Of a stretch of 64,000 bases of DNA, positions 9,084 to 20,200 are shown in pieces. Source of the stretch: JANRIG01 sp033765235. GTDB taxonomy: Bacteria > Bacteroidota > Bacteroidia > Cytophagales > UBA9547. The stretch's first letter is position 1. Each line of letters opens with the position of its first letter. Made by a program: the position numbers and the translations under genes. The DNA is taken from contig JANRIG010000030.1 of the NCBI GenBank assembly GCA_033765235.1, positions 1-64,000 on the forward strand, written 5' to 3'. The notes under the pieces were generated by a model. That model saw only the letters and a program-made list of their open reading frames with translations. It searched no databases and was not told the origin of the DNA.

Positions 9084-12000
9084 ATGACTAAGTATAAGTA
9101 TTTTTTTTTTTATTTTATAATATTTTCTTCCTGTGTATATGCTCAAAGCAATCCTCAGCAGCAGATAAACAATAATGTAAACAATGCCCAACAGCAAGCT
9201 GCTGAAGTGGTTGCCTATACCCAAGCACAGGCTGATGCCATAAAGGCGCATTGCGATGCAGTGATGACCAGCATAGCTGCTACACCGAGTAGGATTTTAG
9301 AAAACATGAATATTGAAACAGAATACAGCCTCCCTATAGTGCTTTCAAAATCTATCAATGGGGTAGATTATATGTTGGTGATAGAGAGTATGTCCATTAC
9401 ACCCGGAGGCACAGCCAAGTTTTCAGGCTTTATGAGGTTAGAAATCCCTGACGGCAAAAGACTATATTTCAAAGGCGACAATATAGTGTTTCACGACAAA
9501 GGTCTGAGTGGGCAAGCTCGGTTTTATTTGGTAGAAAATGTGAACATAGATGTGGGTGATAATATAAAGCTTACTATAAAGCAAGGCAGTTATGCACAAG
9601 CTGGTTGTTATGGTTTTGAAAAAATGAAAATACATGGGGATGTAGAACTAAACCCTGAATTGGCACAACCTGTGAACAGCACAGGAGGGGTGATACCCAA
9701 TGAAAAGTTGAAAGCATCATTCACAGTAGAAGCCACAGAAATAAGCAATATGTTGGTAAGTGTATCGCTTAATCATAGTTTTCAAATAAAGACGTTGCCC
9801 GACTTTATCATAGGAGCGTCTACCATAGTATTTGACAACTCAGAAGAGACCAATGATGCTACATTTCCTACATCATATATATCTACTGAAATGAAAGGTC
9901 CGGGCTCGCCACTTTTCAGGGGATTATATATTAAATCAGCCAGCCTTACGTTTCCTGACTATTTCAAATCAAGCGGAGGCACACGCCCGGTGATAAGTGC
10001 AAGCAATATAATACTTGATGATTTTGGTCTTACAGGTTCATTGAGCGGCAGCAACCTGATACCTCTGAACGGGGGCAGTATTTCCAGTAAAAAATTGCCC
10101 TTCTCTATTAATAGTGCCCAGTTTTATATTAACCAAAACAGTATATCTTATGCTGCTTTGCAAGGGCAGGTTACGCTTCCTACCTTTGATACACCACAAA
10201 ACTACAAAGCCATTATTCAAGACAGTGCCAAGTACAATTTTCAGATTACTACTACAGAAAATGTAGAAATGAGTGCTTACTTTGCAAAGGTAAATATATT
10301 GCCCAACAGCAGTTTTGAACTAATGTTGGCAGGCAGTGATTTTGAACTTACAGCCCTGCTAAACGGCGACATAAGCATAGAAAAAGGTGCTACCAGTCTT
10401 GCAAATTTGAGTTTTCAAGAAATGAGAATAAGTACACAAGCACCCCACTTTAGTGTACAAGATTTTAGTTTAGATTCGGAGGTACTCAACAATCAGGTTA
10501 GCAAAAAGAAAAAATCTGCCGAAAAAAAGGCAAATGGCTTCAACTGCGCACTCAAAAAAATGGGGTTGGGTGGCTATGGCAATGGTGGCATAAAACTTAA
10601 TATTGTAACAGATGTAAAATTATTGGATATTAGTGGGTTAGCCATAGCAGGCACATTAGGCATAGATATTAAAGCATTATTAAAACAAGAAAGCAAAGTG
10701 ATAGTGGTAGCCGGACAATCGCAAACCATACCCGATGCTTGGACATTTAAGAGTGACGGCTTTGCATTTACAGACTTGGGCTTAGATGCAGATGCAGGAG
10801 CATTTAAAATAAAAGGCAGTGTGATAGTATACAACGAAGATGCCACCTACGGCAATGGCTTTCAGGGCAGTATGGAACTTACTATTGTACCCAAATTGGT
10901 AGTGCAAGCCACAGCCATGTTTGGTACTGTGAATAATTTTGACTATTTTTATGTGGACGCTTTATTAATATTGCCCTCAGGCATTCAAGTGTTTCCGGGC
11001 ATAGGCTTATATGGACTAGGTGGTGGAGTGTATTACCATTGCAAGCGAGTAACAGCTCAAACCAACATAGCACTGCCCACAAGTGCAGATGCCAACCCCA
11101 GTACTTACACTACAGTACCCGGAGTATGCCCTACAGGCATACAATATGTGCCCGACAAAAATACATACTTAGGTATAAAAGCCACCATAGTAGTAGCTAC
11201 ATACCTGGTCCCCAAGCCTTTTAACTGCAAAGCTACCTTAGAGATATCATTTAACAGAAACAATGGAATAGATATGTTTTCTATACAAGGCGATGCCTAC
11301 GTAATGACAAATTTGGGGGAGGGCAGCACCTCTGCACCTGTATATGCCAGTGTATTTATCAAATATGATGTGGAAGCATCAAAGCTTAACGGTGAGTTTC
11401 ATATATATGTAAACATGCCTCCTGCCATAGTGGGCAACAAAGGCAGTAATTTAGCAGGCTCAGCCTACTTAGAATTTTCAGAAAAAGAATGGTTTGTATA
11501 TATAGGTCATCCTGATCCCAATAAAAGAATTGGCGTAAATGTGATGAGCATGTTTGATATGAATGCATACCTATGCGTTGGGAGCATTATACCAGATATG
11601 CCTGCACCCGATGGGGGCGAAATGCAAGAAGTATTTGACAAGATGTTAGCCAAAGGGTCAGATGCAGATAAACGTATGGAGGTTATAAAAGGTGGTGGGT
11701 TTATCATAGGAGCATCGCTAAAGGCAAACATCAAATCAGAACATAGTATATTTTACCTCACCATAGCGGCAGGTATGGGCTTTGACATCATGCTGAAAGA
11801 CTATGGCGAAGTGACCTGCAAAGGCAGAACAGGACTGATAGGCATTAATGGCTTTTATGCCAAGGGGCAATTGTATGCATACCTTATGGGCAAAGCAGGC
11901 ATGACGGTAGATAACTTTATAGCCACCGGCAAATTTGAAGTAATGGATATAAGAGTGGCAGCACTGCTGCGGGGTGAGCTACCCAACCCTACCTTTGTGA

Positions 12001-13583
12001 AGGGCGATGTGCATGTAAAGTACAATTTGTTTGACGGCTTCATATCCGGAGAGCAAGATGTAAATTTTACTTTAGGCGAAAAATGTATAATTGATGGTGG
12101 ATTAAGCTTGTCCGAGCTAAAAATAATCAATGAAATAAAACCAGCAGCAGGCTCAGAAAAAGTAGATGTATTTACATCGCCCCAGATATCATTTAACATA
12201 AAACCTGATAAAGAATTTCAATACATTGATAATGATGATTTTACACATACCATACGCTTAAAATTTGATTATTTTAATATTTATGACGACAAAACTGTGC
12301 TGACCACCACACCACAATGGAACACTGACAAAACATCATTGGTAATAAAAACTACAAAAGTATTGCCCGAATATAAAAAAATAACGGTAAAAGCAAGGGT
12401 GTATTTTGAAAAAAAGGTAGGTACTACTTGGGAAGTAGTAAAATACAAAGACAAAGTACAAGAAGAAGTAAAAGAGCATACCTTTACCTCAGGTGAAGAG
12501 CCTGAGTATATCACTGATGACAATATACTATATGCATACCCCATACCTGCCCAGTTCAATGTGTACCCGAGGCAGTCAAGCACAGGATATATAAAATTAG
12601 AAAAAGAAGTGGTAAAGCCCTTTGCATTGGCGGCAGGCTTTGAGCTTAAAGGCAAAATCAGAAGTGCGGATGGTGAAGTAAAATATATAAACCTTAACTA
12701 TAACAACAGCGAAAACATAGTAACATTTGGAATACCCTCAGACATAAAGAAAAACCAAGCACAAGAGCTTATGTTGGTAAAAAGACCTACACCCAAAACC
12801 AGCACCGCCATAACAAACGTGAAAGACCAATCGTCGCAAGTAAGTGTGGCAACCAGTGTAGTATCTGTCACTACCAAAGAGATAACAAGCTCACTACTGG
12901 GCGAAAACGAAGTTTCTATTTACAACATTAGATTTAAAACAAGCAAGTACGATACTTTTGCCGACAAATGGAAAGCTGTAGAAAAAGGCAATGCATGGAC
13001 ATGGTCTATCATGACTGGGGTAGACAAAGTAGGTTTTAATATAATAGGCGATGAATTGTTTGACAAATATGAAGTGAGTGGTATAGAAGGCAAGTTTGAC
13101 AGACTGTTGCAATTTGAGGCAGAAGGCTCTTCAGGAGTAAATGGGTCACCCAGCTGGACAGATAAGGTGAATGGCTTGGTATACCCGGCCTCATACCCAA
13201 TTGCATCAGGCTTATACCTTACCCGCGACATAAATAAATTAGGCTATTTTCCTAAGAAAGATGTATATGTAAATTATCAACTCAGCTCTCCATGTGTAGA
13301 CAAAGTATTGACTCAGGCAGAGCATGGCTATGTGACTTTTAGCGCACCACTCGAGGGCACCTCTATTCACTATCATCTTGTAATTACAGGCTATAATGAT
13401 TATGTAGACCTTCGCAACAGAGGTGCAAACCATGCCCTGAGGTATAGTAACACATATATAAATAATTTATTAACAAAGCCTTACTCCAACTTCTTAATAG
13501 GCGAATATCCCATAAAAGTAAAATACGCTTTGCCGGGCAAGCCTGCAGCAGACATAGCAACCCATATCTTAAAATATCAATAA
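9084..13583 (+). CDS. Large exported protein of unknown function (first gene of surface locus)
   Basis: 1499 residues. A signal peptide (MTKYKYFFFYF...CVYAQ) is followed by a Gln/Asn/Ala-rich stretch to about residue 60 that could form a coiled coil. Residues 70-1000 are beta-rich and glycine-rich with loosely repeated 'ISGLAIAGTLGIDIKALL'-like and 'KIKGSVIVYNED'-like strands, resembling stacked beta modules. Two motifs with cysteines (FNCALKKMGLGG, YYHCKRVTAQ) and a Lys-rich patch (KKKKSAEKKA, about residue 475) stand out. Residues 1030-1170 form an Ig-like domain. No T9SS sorting domain is seen at the C-terminus, so it is more likely periplasmic, outer-membrane associated or a partner of an exported protein. 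It starts a co-directional run of six genes with gaps of 34 bases or less. I do not recognise a named family. Confidence 0.85.
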   Translation: MTKYKYFFFYFIIFSSCVYAQSNPQQQINNNVNNAQQQAAEVVAYTQAQADAIKAHCDAVMTSIAATPSRILENMNIETEYSLPIVLSKSINGVDYMLVIESMSITPGGTAKFSGFMRLEIPDGKRLYFKGDNIVFHDKGLSGQARFYLVENVNIDVGDNIKLTIKQGSYAQAGCYGFEKMKIHGDVELNPELAQPVNSTGGVIPNEKLKASFTVEATEISNMLVSVSLNHSFQIKTLPDFIIGASTIVFDNSEETNDATFPTSYISTEMKGPGSPLFRGLYIKSASLTFPDYFKSSGGTRPVISASNIILDDFGLTGSLSGSNLIPLNGGSISSKKLPFSINSAQFYINQNSISYAALQGQVTLPTFDTPQNYKAIIQDSAKYNFQITTTENVEMSAYFAKVNILPNSSFELMLAGSDFELTALLNGDISIEKGATSLANLSFQEMRISTQAPHFSVQDFSLDSEVLNNQVSKKKKSAEKKANGFNCALKKMGLGGYGNGGIKLNIVTDVKLLDISGLAIAGTLGIDIKALLKQESKVIVVAGQSQTIPDAWTFKSDGFAFTDLGLDADAGAFKIKGSVIVYNEDATYGNGFQGSMELTIVPKLVVQATAMFGTVNNFDYFYVDALLILPSGIQVFPGIGLYGLGGGVYYHCKRVTAQTNIALPTSADANPSTYTTVPGVCPTGIQYVPDKNTYLGIKATIVVATYLVPKPFNCKATLEISFNRNNGIDMFSIQGDAYVMTNLGEGSTSAPVYASVFIKYDVEASKLNGEFHIYVNMPPAIVGNKGSNLAGSAYLEFSEKEWFVYIGHPDPNKRIGVNVMSMFDMNAYLCVGSIIPDMPAPDGGEMQEVFDKMLAKGSDADKRMEVIKGGGFIIGASLKANIKSEHSIFYLTIAAGMGFDIMLKDYGEVTCKGRTGLIGINGFYAKGQLYAYLMGKAGMTVDNFIATGKFEVMDIRVAALLRGELPNPTFVKGDVHVKYNLFDGFISGEQDVNFTLGEKCIIDGGLSLSELKIINEIKPAAGSEKVDVFTSPQISFNIKPDKEFQYIDNDDFTHTIRLKFDYFNIYDDKTVLTTTPQWNTDKTSLVIKTTKVLPEYKKITVKARVYFEKKVGTTWEVVKYKDKVQEEVKEHTFTSGEEPEYITDDNILYAYPIPAQFNVYPRQSSTGYIKLEKEVVKPFALAAGFELKGKIRSADGEVKYINLNYNNSENIVTFGIPSDIKKNQAQELMLVKRPTPKTSTAITNVKDQSSQVSVATSVVSVTTKEITSSLLGENEVSIYNIRFKTSKYDTFADKWKAVEKGNAWTWSIMTGVDKVGFNIIGDELFDKYEVSGIEGKFDRLLQFEAEGSSGVNGSPSWTDKVNGLVYPASYPIASGLYLTRDINKLGYFPKKDVYVNYQLSSPCVDKVLTQAEHGYVTFSAPLEGTSIHYHLVITGYNDYVDLRNRGANHALRYSNTYINNLLTKPYSNFLIGEYPIKVKYALPGKPAADIATHILKYQ
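9101..9111 (+). repeat. T11 homopolymer inside signal-peptide codons
   Basis: Eleven consecutive T bases cover codons 6-10 of the 1499-residue protein. A gain or loss of one T would shift the frame within the signal peptide. Confidence 0.9.
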
Positions 13584-13589
13584 AAATGT

Positions 13590-15071
13590 ATGGAAATATA
13601 TGATTTATTTATTAAAAATACTGACTGTTTTAGGACAAAAATCTATTTAAATATTGTTATTTTTGTTTTTATCATTATAGTAATTTTTGCCCCTTACTGC
13701 ACAAAAGCACAAGTAGACTTCCCAGTCTCTACTTCCATACAGCTCTCGCCCCCATACTCACTCACACTGGCCGACTATGTAAATAACCCGTCAAAAATAA
13801 ATATCACACTACGAGTACCTGATGCAGATGCTGCACCATTGCAACTAAAACTGAAACTGATAATCAAAAGCAACTCAATAAGTATTCAATCCAAAAGTAC
13901 CTATATACCTACACCAATACAGCTCTCAGGCGGGGATGTAGAGATACTTGATGGTACAGACTTGGCAGGATACTTTAATCTTGAAAATCTTGACTTTACA
14001 GGTTATAGCAAACAAGCCTATACTACTTCTCAAAAATTGCCCGAAGGAATATATGAGTTTGCTGTAGAAGTATATGAAGCAAAACGCGATATTATACTTT
14101 CAAATATAGCGCTTACATTGGCAGTGTTAGAGCTCAACGACCCTCCTATTTGGACATTTCCGGCCAATAATGAAGTAGTAGAGGCTACCAATCCTCAAAA
14201 TGTATTGGTGTCATGGCTGCCAAGGCACACGGGCTCTCCCAATTCATCGTTTACCACCCAATATGAAGTGACTATGGTAGAGTTAGCCTCAGAAAATCAA
14301 AATCCTAACGATGCCATTAATTCACAATCACAAACCCCATTTTTCAGCACAACCACATCAGAAACCTCCGTTATTTTGGGGCCCTCGTTGCAAGCTATGG
14401 TACCCGGCAGAAAATATGCCATACGCATAAAAGCAGTGGACAATGCAGGCTTTGGACTTTTTAGAAACAACGGCTATAGCGAAGTGTTATCGTTTGTATT
14501 TGGGCAGCCTTGCCTGCCTCCTACTGTATTTAGAACAACTAAAATATCGCAACGCAGTGCCACCTTGAGCTGGACACCCAGCGATAGAAACGACAGCTAC
14601 ACCGTAGATGTGCGAGAAGCCATAGATGGATACAAAGACTCAGATTGGCACTCTGCATCACTAAACACTTCTCAATCAGTGCAATCAAACTTAGAAGCGG
14701 GCAAAAAATATGAATATCGAGTAATGGCAGGTTGCAAAACATTGATAAGCGAATATTCTGAAATACAATCATTTAATACATTGACATCGATTGTAGATAA
14801 TTTTAGCTGTGATGCCAATGCTACCCCCAGTATAAATGGTAGTACTGCCGTGAAAACCACATTTAATATAAATGACAAGTTCAAAATAAATGGGCTTTGG
14901 CTCACTGCTACCACTGTGAGTGCAGGTGCAGGAGGCAAATTCACAGGTAGTGGTTACCTGCAAGTGCCCATGTTAGGATTTGTAAAAATCAAAGCCACAT
15001 TTGCAGATATTTCTATCAACAATAATGATGAAGCACTGCCGGGGGGCACCATTACTATAGATGCACAATAA
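13590..15071 (+). CDS. Exported fibronectin type III-like protein
   Basis: 493 residues. The N-terminus has a hydrophobic segment (residues 20-36) and a likely signal cleavage after TKAQ. Residues 40-180 form a beta domain with the sequence PPYSLTLADYVNNPSKINI, then DLAGYFNLENLDFTGYSKQ and LPEGIYEFAVEVYEA. Two fibronectin-III-like domains follow at about 185-300 (IWTFPANN...VSWLPRH...YAIRIKAVD) and 305-400 (PPTVFRTTKISQRSATLSWT...EYRVMAG). The C-terminal 90 residues are another small beta domain (FSCDANATPSINGS to the end). It starts 6 bases after the preceding gene and ends 17 bases before the next, so an operon is likely. A structural or scaffolding role at the cell surface is inferred; no enzymatic motif is visible. 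Confidence 0.82.
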   Translation: MEIYDLFIKNTDCFRTKIYLNIVIFVFIIIVIFAPYCTKAQVDFPVSTSIQLSPPYSLTLADYVNNPSKINITLRVPDADAAPLQLKLKLIIKSNSISIQSKSTYIPTPIQLSGGDVEILDGTDLAGYFNLENLDFTGYSKQAYTTSQKLPEGIYEFAVEVYEAKRDIILSNIALTLAVLELNDPPIWTFPANNEVVEATNPQNVLVSWLPRHTGSPNSSFTTQYEVTMVELASENQNPNDAINSQSQTPFFSTTTSETSVILGPSLQAMVPGRKYAIRIKAVDNAGFGLFRNNGYSEVLSFVFGQPCLPPTVFRTTKISQRSATLSWTPSDRNDSYTVDVREAIDGYKDSDWHSASLNTSQSVQSNLEAGKKYEYRVMAGCKTLISEYSEIQSFNTLTSIVDNFSCDANATPSINGSTAVKTTFNINDKFKINGLWLTATTVSAGAGGKFTGSGYLQVPMLGFVKIKATFADISINNNDEALPGGTITIDAQ

Positions 15072-15088
15072 AAGAGTAAAAATAAAAA

Positions 15089-17194
15089 ATGACAATTGAC
15101 AGATTTATTAACAAAAAATTATACAAAGTTATTTATGATACTACATACATCATATTGATATTGATGCTTACACCTATATACACCACTTTTGCTCAAAGCG
15201 TGAGAATAGCACATGAGGTGCATCAAAAACATATACTGCTCAAGTGGGCGCCTGACCAGCCCAAACTATGGATAGCCGGCATGAAATACGGGTACAAAAT
15301 AGAACGATATACAATGGTAAGAGATGACCTGGCACTACCTATACCTCAACCTATGAAAATAATATTTAATTGTGCCAAACCATATCCTGACTCTGCATGG
15401 AAAGCAATGTACAATGCTACAAATGACAAATATATACCCATGGCCTACGAGCTCATGTATGGCAAGCAATTTACCAAAACACCTGCAAATGCATCAATTG
15501 CACAAATAGTAGAAGCATCAAAACTATTTGAAAAAAGATATGGTATGGCTATATTTTGTGCAGACCAATCTTTCCGTACAGGTATATTGTCAGGACTTGC
15601 GGGTGTAGACAGCACCGTGATGCCTAATGAAAAATACTTGTACAGAGTAATATTATGCGCTCCTGATACCATAGCCAAAGCAGATACAGGTTTTGTATAT
15701 GCTGATGCAGGTGTAGAAACCATGCACTTAAAAATAAAGGAAATATTTGTAAACTTTAAAGACAGTGCTGCAGAAGTATATTGGTACACAGGTGATTATA
15801 AAAAATATTATTCAGGGTGGTACATAGAGCGCAGCGACGATGGCAAAAATTGGGTTGCACTGCATACACAGCCTATCATACAAGGCGCCTCTGATGTAGA
15901 AATGGATAAAATATATTACACAGACTCATTGCCTCAAAACAATAAATTGTACTACTATAGGGTATGCGGTATCAACTATTTTGGGCAAAGAGGTCCATGG
16001 TCGCCTGTCGTAAAAGGCATGGGCAAAAGAAGGCTGCCTGTATTGCCTATCATATTAGGTGTGGTACCATTGAATAATAATCAGCTCACTATTAGTTGGG
16101 ATTTTAAAGAACAATATACTGAAAAAATAAAACATTTTGAAATTTATCAATCAAAAAAGTCGACAGGAAGATATAAAATGATAGGCAAAGCACGCAAAAA
16201 CCAACGCGAATTTGTTGTGAAAAATCCATTAAAAGTAAACTATTTTTACATAAAAGGGGTAGGCGTAGACAGCCAGCAATATAACTCCACCATACATTAT
16301 TATGCCTTAAAAGACAGCACTCCTCCCGCTGTACCACTTGGTCTCAGAGGCAAAATTGATAGCACAGGCAGAGTATATCTTTATTGGAATAGTAATAAAG
16401 AAGAAGATTTCAGAGGGTACAGGTTGTGCTATACTAATAATCTTGATGAAGGTATTTTCAACCCCTTTCCTACTATTAATGACACTTTTTATGTAGACTC
16501 AATAAATATCAAAACATTAACCAAAAAAATATATTATGGCATTGGTGCAGTAGATAACCATTTTAATTTTTCAGGCTGGTCTGCCATGCTGGAGCTCAAG
16601 CGCCCTGATATAATACCTCCAACATCACCTCTTATAGTAGACATAACCATCAGTATATCTGGCGTTAAGCTATCTTGGGCTAATAGCAGCAGCAATGATG
16701 TAGCATATCAGCACTTATTGCGCAAACAAAAAAATGACTCAATTTTTACCATAATATATATTGATACTGTATCAAAAAATAAAGTGTCTTTTTATGTAGA
16801 CACAAAAATAAATACAGATCAGACCTACTATTATGCCATGAGAGCCATTGACGAGAGCAATCTTAAGTCTGTACTATCACCTGCTGTAAAAGTATTGACA
16901 CCCAAAAACTATTATTTAAATCCAATTAAAGAATTTAAGGTGACCCCTAAATTTGAAGAAGGTATAGTGGCTTTATCGTGGCAATATACCTCCAAAGACA
17001 GTATCACAGCATATTTACTTTATAAAAAAGAAAATAATAACCCCCTCAAATTATATAAAACACTGCCCGCCAATATGTATGAATACAATGATAAAACTGT
17101 ATTTATCAACAACAATTATTCATATACCCTTAGGGCAAAAGGTATCAATGGTAAAAGCAGCCCGTTTACCCAAGAAATAACCATAAAATATTGA
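15089..17194 (+). CDS. Exported protein with several fibronectin type III-like domains
   Basis: 701 residues. A long N-terminus carries a hydrophobic signal (about residues 16-35, ending TTFAQ). The next 200 residues contain VRIAHEVHQKHILLKWAP and YKIERYTMVRDD, a module related to fibronectin III followed by a helical insertion. At least four further fibronectin-III-like units can be traced from the recurring pattern of a W in strand B and YYYR/YYYAMRA in strand F: about residues 215-305, 315-405, 410-500, 505-600 and 605-701. There is no obvious sorting domain. The gene lies 17 bases after the 493-residue protein and 33 bases before the propeller gene, so it is probably part of the same complex or export unit. 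Confidence 0.82.
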   Translation: MTIDRFINKKLYKVIYDTTYIILILMLTPIYTTFAQSVRIAHEVHQKHILLKWAPDQPKLWIAGMKYGYKIERYTMVRDDLALPIPQPMKIIFNCAKPYPDSAWKAMYNATNDKYIPMAYELMYGKQFTKTPANASIAQIVEASKLFEKRYGMAIFCADQSFRTGILSGLAGVDSTVMPNEKYLYRVILCAPDTIAKADTGFVYADAGVETMHLKIKEIFVNFKDSAAEVYWYTGDYKKYYSGWYIERSDDGKNWVALHTQPIIQGASDVEMDKIYYTDSLPQNNKLYYYRVCGINYFGQRGPWSPVVKGMGKRRLPVLPIILGVVPLNNNQLTISWDFKEQYTEKIKHFEIYQSKKSTGRYKMIGKARKNQREFVVKNPLKVNYFYIKGVGVDSQQYNSTIHYYALKDSTPPAVPLGLRGKIDSTGRVYLYWNSNKEEDFRGYRLCYTNNLDEGIFNPFPTINDTFYVDSINIKTLTKKIYYGIGAVDNHFNFSGWSAMLELKRPDIIPPTSPLIVDITISISGVKLSWANSSSNDVAYQHLLRKQKNDSIFTIIYIDTVSKNKVSFYVDTKINTDQTYYYAMRAIDESNLKSVLSPAVKVLTPKNYYLNPIKEFKVTPKFEEGIVALSWQYTSKDSITAYLLYKKENNNPLKLYKTLPANMYEYNDKTVFINNNYSYTLRAKGINGKSSPFTQEITIKY

Positions 17195-17227
17195 CCATAC
17201 TTTGTAATAGAATCTTAATTAAGCACA

Positions 17228-20200
17228 ATGCACTACTTGCATTCATGTAAATACCTGATTTTTATATTAGCACATATTTGGTGTATACAATGCAGTTATG
17301 CCCAACAATTAGTGTCTGTAAGCCCTACTATTACTGGTATTGAATTTTTGGGTAATACTAAATATGCCATAGCAGACTTTAATAATGACGGGCTTTATGA
17401 TATAGTATGCCAAGGCAATGACATATCAAACGAATCTATAAATAGAGTATATTTCAATACTGGTAACAATACTTTTTCCCAAACGGGCACACCCATACCT
17501 CCGTTGCTCAATGGGGCCATTGCCACAGCAGATATAGATCAAGACACACAGGCAGATTTTATAATTTCGGGCATCACAGGAGATTTGGATATAATTACCA
17601 GAATATATAAAAATAATGGAAATGGCACTTTCACGGTAGCAAACCCTATGGTTGAAAACCTGTATAGAAATCTTTTTTTATGGATAGATTATGACATGGA
17701 TGGGGATAAAGATTTATATATTTCAGGCATTTCGGGTAGCTCTAACACCATAATATCAAAACTTTATAACAACAAAGGCGGGATATTCACAGAAGCTCAT
17801 GCTCATGGCTTGCCCGCAGTATCATATGGCAATGCTGTAACTGCAGACTTTAATAAAGACAGCTACCCTGACATAGCCGTGATGGGAATATTACCCAACG
17901 CCAACTATATTACTGACATATATTATGGCAACGGCTACGGCGTATTTGAGAGGCAATATTTTGGTTTTGAGGCACTTGCAAACGGCTCCTTAGATGTATC
18001 GGATACTGATGGCGATGGTTATTATGACCTTGCATTGTCCGGCTCTAAAAGCAATGGTACAAAACATACATTATTATACAAAAACAATTTTGGACTGGCA
18101 TTTCAACCTATAAATGCACCTTTCACAGGGTTAGACCATGTAAGCTTAAGTTGGGGCAACTTAGATGGCGATAATTTGCCTGACTTGGCTATTTGCGGTA
18201 GAATTTCACCCTCACAATACAGCACTGTTATTTACAAAAATATTGGAAATAATACATATAGTATATCTGGCGAAGTACTTGAAAATATTGCTTACGGAAA
18301 AGTAAATTGGATAGATTTTGATAGTGATGGTGACCAAGAACTCTTCGTTTCAGGATTGGCACAGGCAGGACCCATTACACATATTTATAATAATAACTTA
18401 AATTACATTAACCATGCGCCCACAGTGAGCGGACTGAGTGCAAAAGTGGAGAAAGACTCTGTAAAACTATCGTGGCAATATGCCACTGATGACAATACCA
18501 CGCAAGGGGCTATTACTTACCATGTTTTGGTAAGTACTTCACCCTCAGGTGTTACAATACTCAACCCTCCATCTAATACGGTTACAGGATTTCACAGAAT
18601 ATATGGTCAAGGTGCATATTTTAATACCATCACAGGCTGGATAAAAAAACTTGCTCCTGCCAAATATTACTGGTCTGTACAAGGCATAGATCAATATAAG
18701 AAATCAGGAAAATTTGCACCAATGGACAGCTTTTTGATATGTAAACCCATTAATTTGGGTAACGATACAGCTACGTGCATACATGATACCCTTGCATTAA
18801 AATTTGGCAAGCCAGGTACTAGGGTAGACTGGTATACCCAAGCCAAAGGACTAGTAATGCCAAACAGTTTTGACTATGCTCACATCAATGACACCACACA
18901 AAATGTATGGATATGGTATCGCAACGAGATTGGTTGCCTACAGTCTGACTCTGTGCATGTTACTGCATATCTTTTGCCTGTATCTACCATGACAGATACC
19001 GCAAAAATATGTCATTTTGAGAAATATGATATCATACATACTACTGCTCACGATACTGTGATGTGGTATACCGCAGAGAAAATATTTGAAATTAACTCAC
19101 TTACCATAAGTGGATATGCCAATGAAAATACCACTAAGTACTACACCATTATATCACCTCGCGGATGTATTATTCAAGACTCTATACGTATAGACACCTT
19201 GCCCCTGCCACGCATAGCAGTGCGCGATACCTTTGTGTGCAAAGGATATGGTGTAAAACTTAGCTTACCATTTCCATACCAATATAAGTGGCTGCATGAC
19301 AGCACATTGCTGAGCGACAAAGATACACTTAGCATAGCTTCTATAACAGATTCGTTATGGATTACCATTAATACTTTAGACAACAAAGGTTGCAAATTTG
19401 CAGATACTGCATTGATAAGCTACCACCCCCTGCCTATAGCACATGCAGGGCGCGACACTATATTGTGTATAAACGATACACATATATTGGGCAGTACACC
19501 ATCAGCTACGTTAGGGTCACCACCATACAGCTACTTTTGGAGCAGCGATAGTATACTCATCATTGACTCAATAATAGCTAACCCAAATTTAATATTTAAG
19601 AAAAATTCATACATATACTTAAAAGTATCTGATAAATATAACTGCCTTGCTTTTGACACAAGTAAAATTACCATTAACCCAAAAGTAAAAATTGACACGG
19701 GCAAAGACAGGCCTATTTGTATATATGACAGTACCCAAATAGGAGGCTCACCCTCAGCCCAAAACAGCCTATTTCCATATTTATATCGTTGGCTGCCGGG
19801 TGATATGGCTGTTGCCAATCCTACAGTACACCCTACCACTACTACTACTTATACATTGATAGTGAGCACCTACCACTGCACAGCAGATACTGGTTATGTT
19901 ACAGTAATAGTAAATCCGCTACCCATACCTTACTTTGAAAAAGACACCATATATATTGGAATAAACGAAACAGGAACCCTAAAAGCATACGGAGGCAAGT
20001 ACTACCAATGGCATCCTACACAGTATTGTGTAGATGCAGACAGCCAGCAAACCCATGTATTTCCTCCAGAAACTACAGATTTTATAGTAACCGTGACCGA
20101 CTCCAACACCTGTGTAATGTCTGATACTGCCAAAGTATTTGTAAAAAATCAATTTTTCATTCCAACATTATTTTCACCCAATGGCGATGGCAACAATGAT

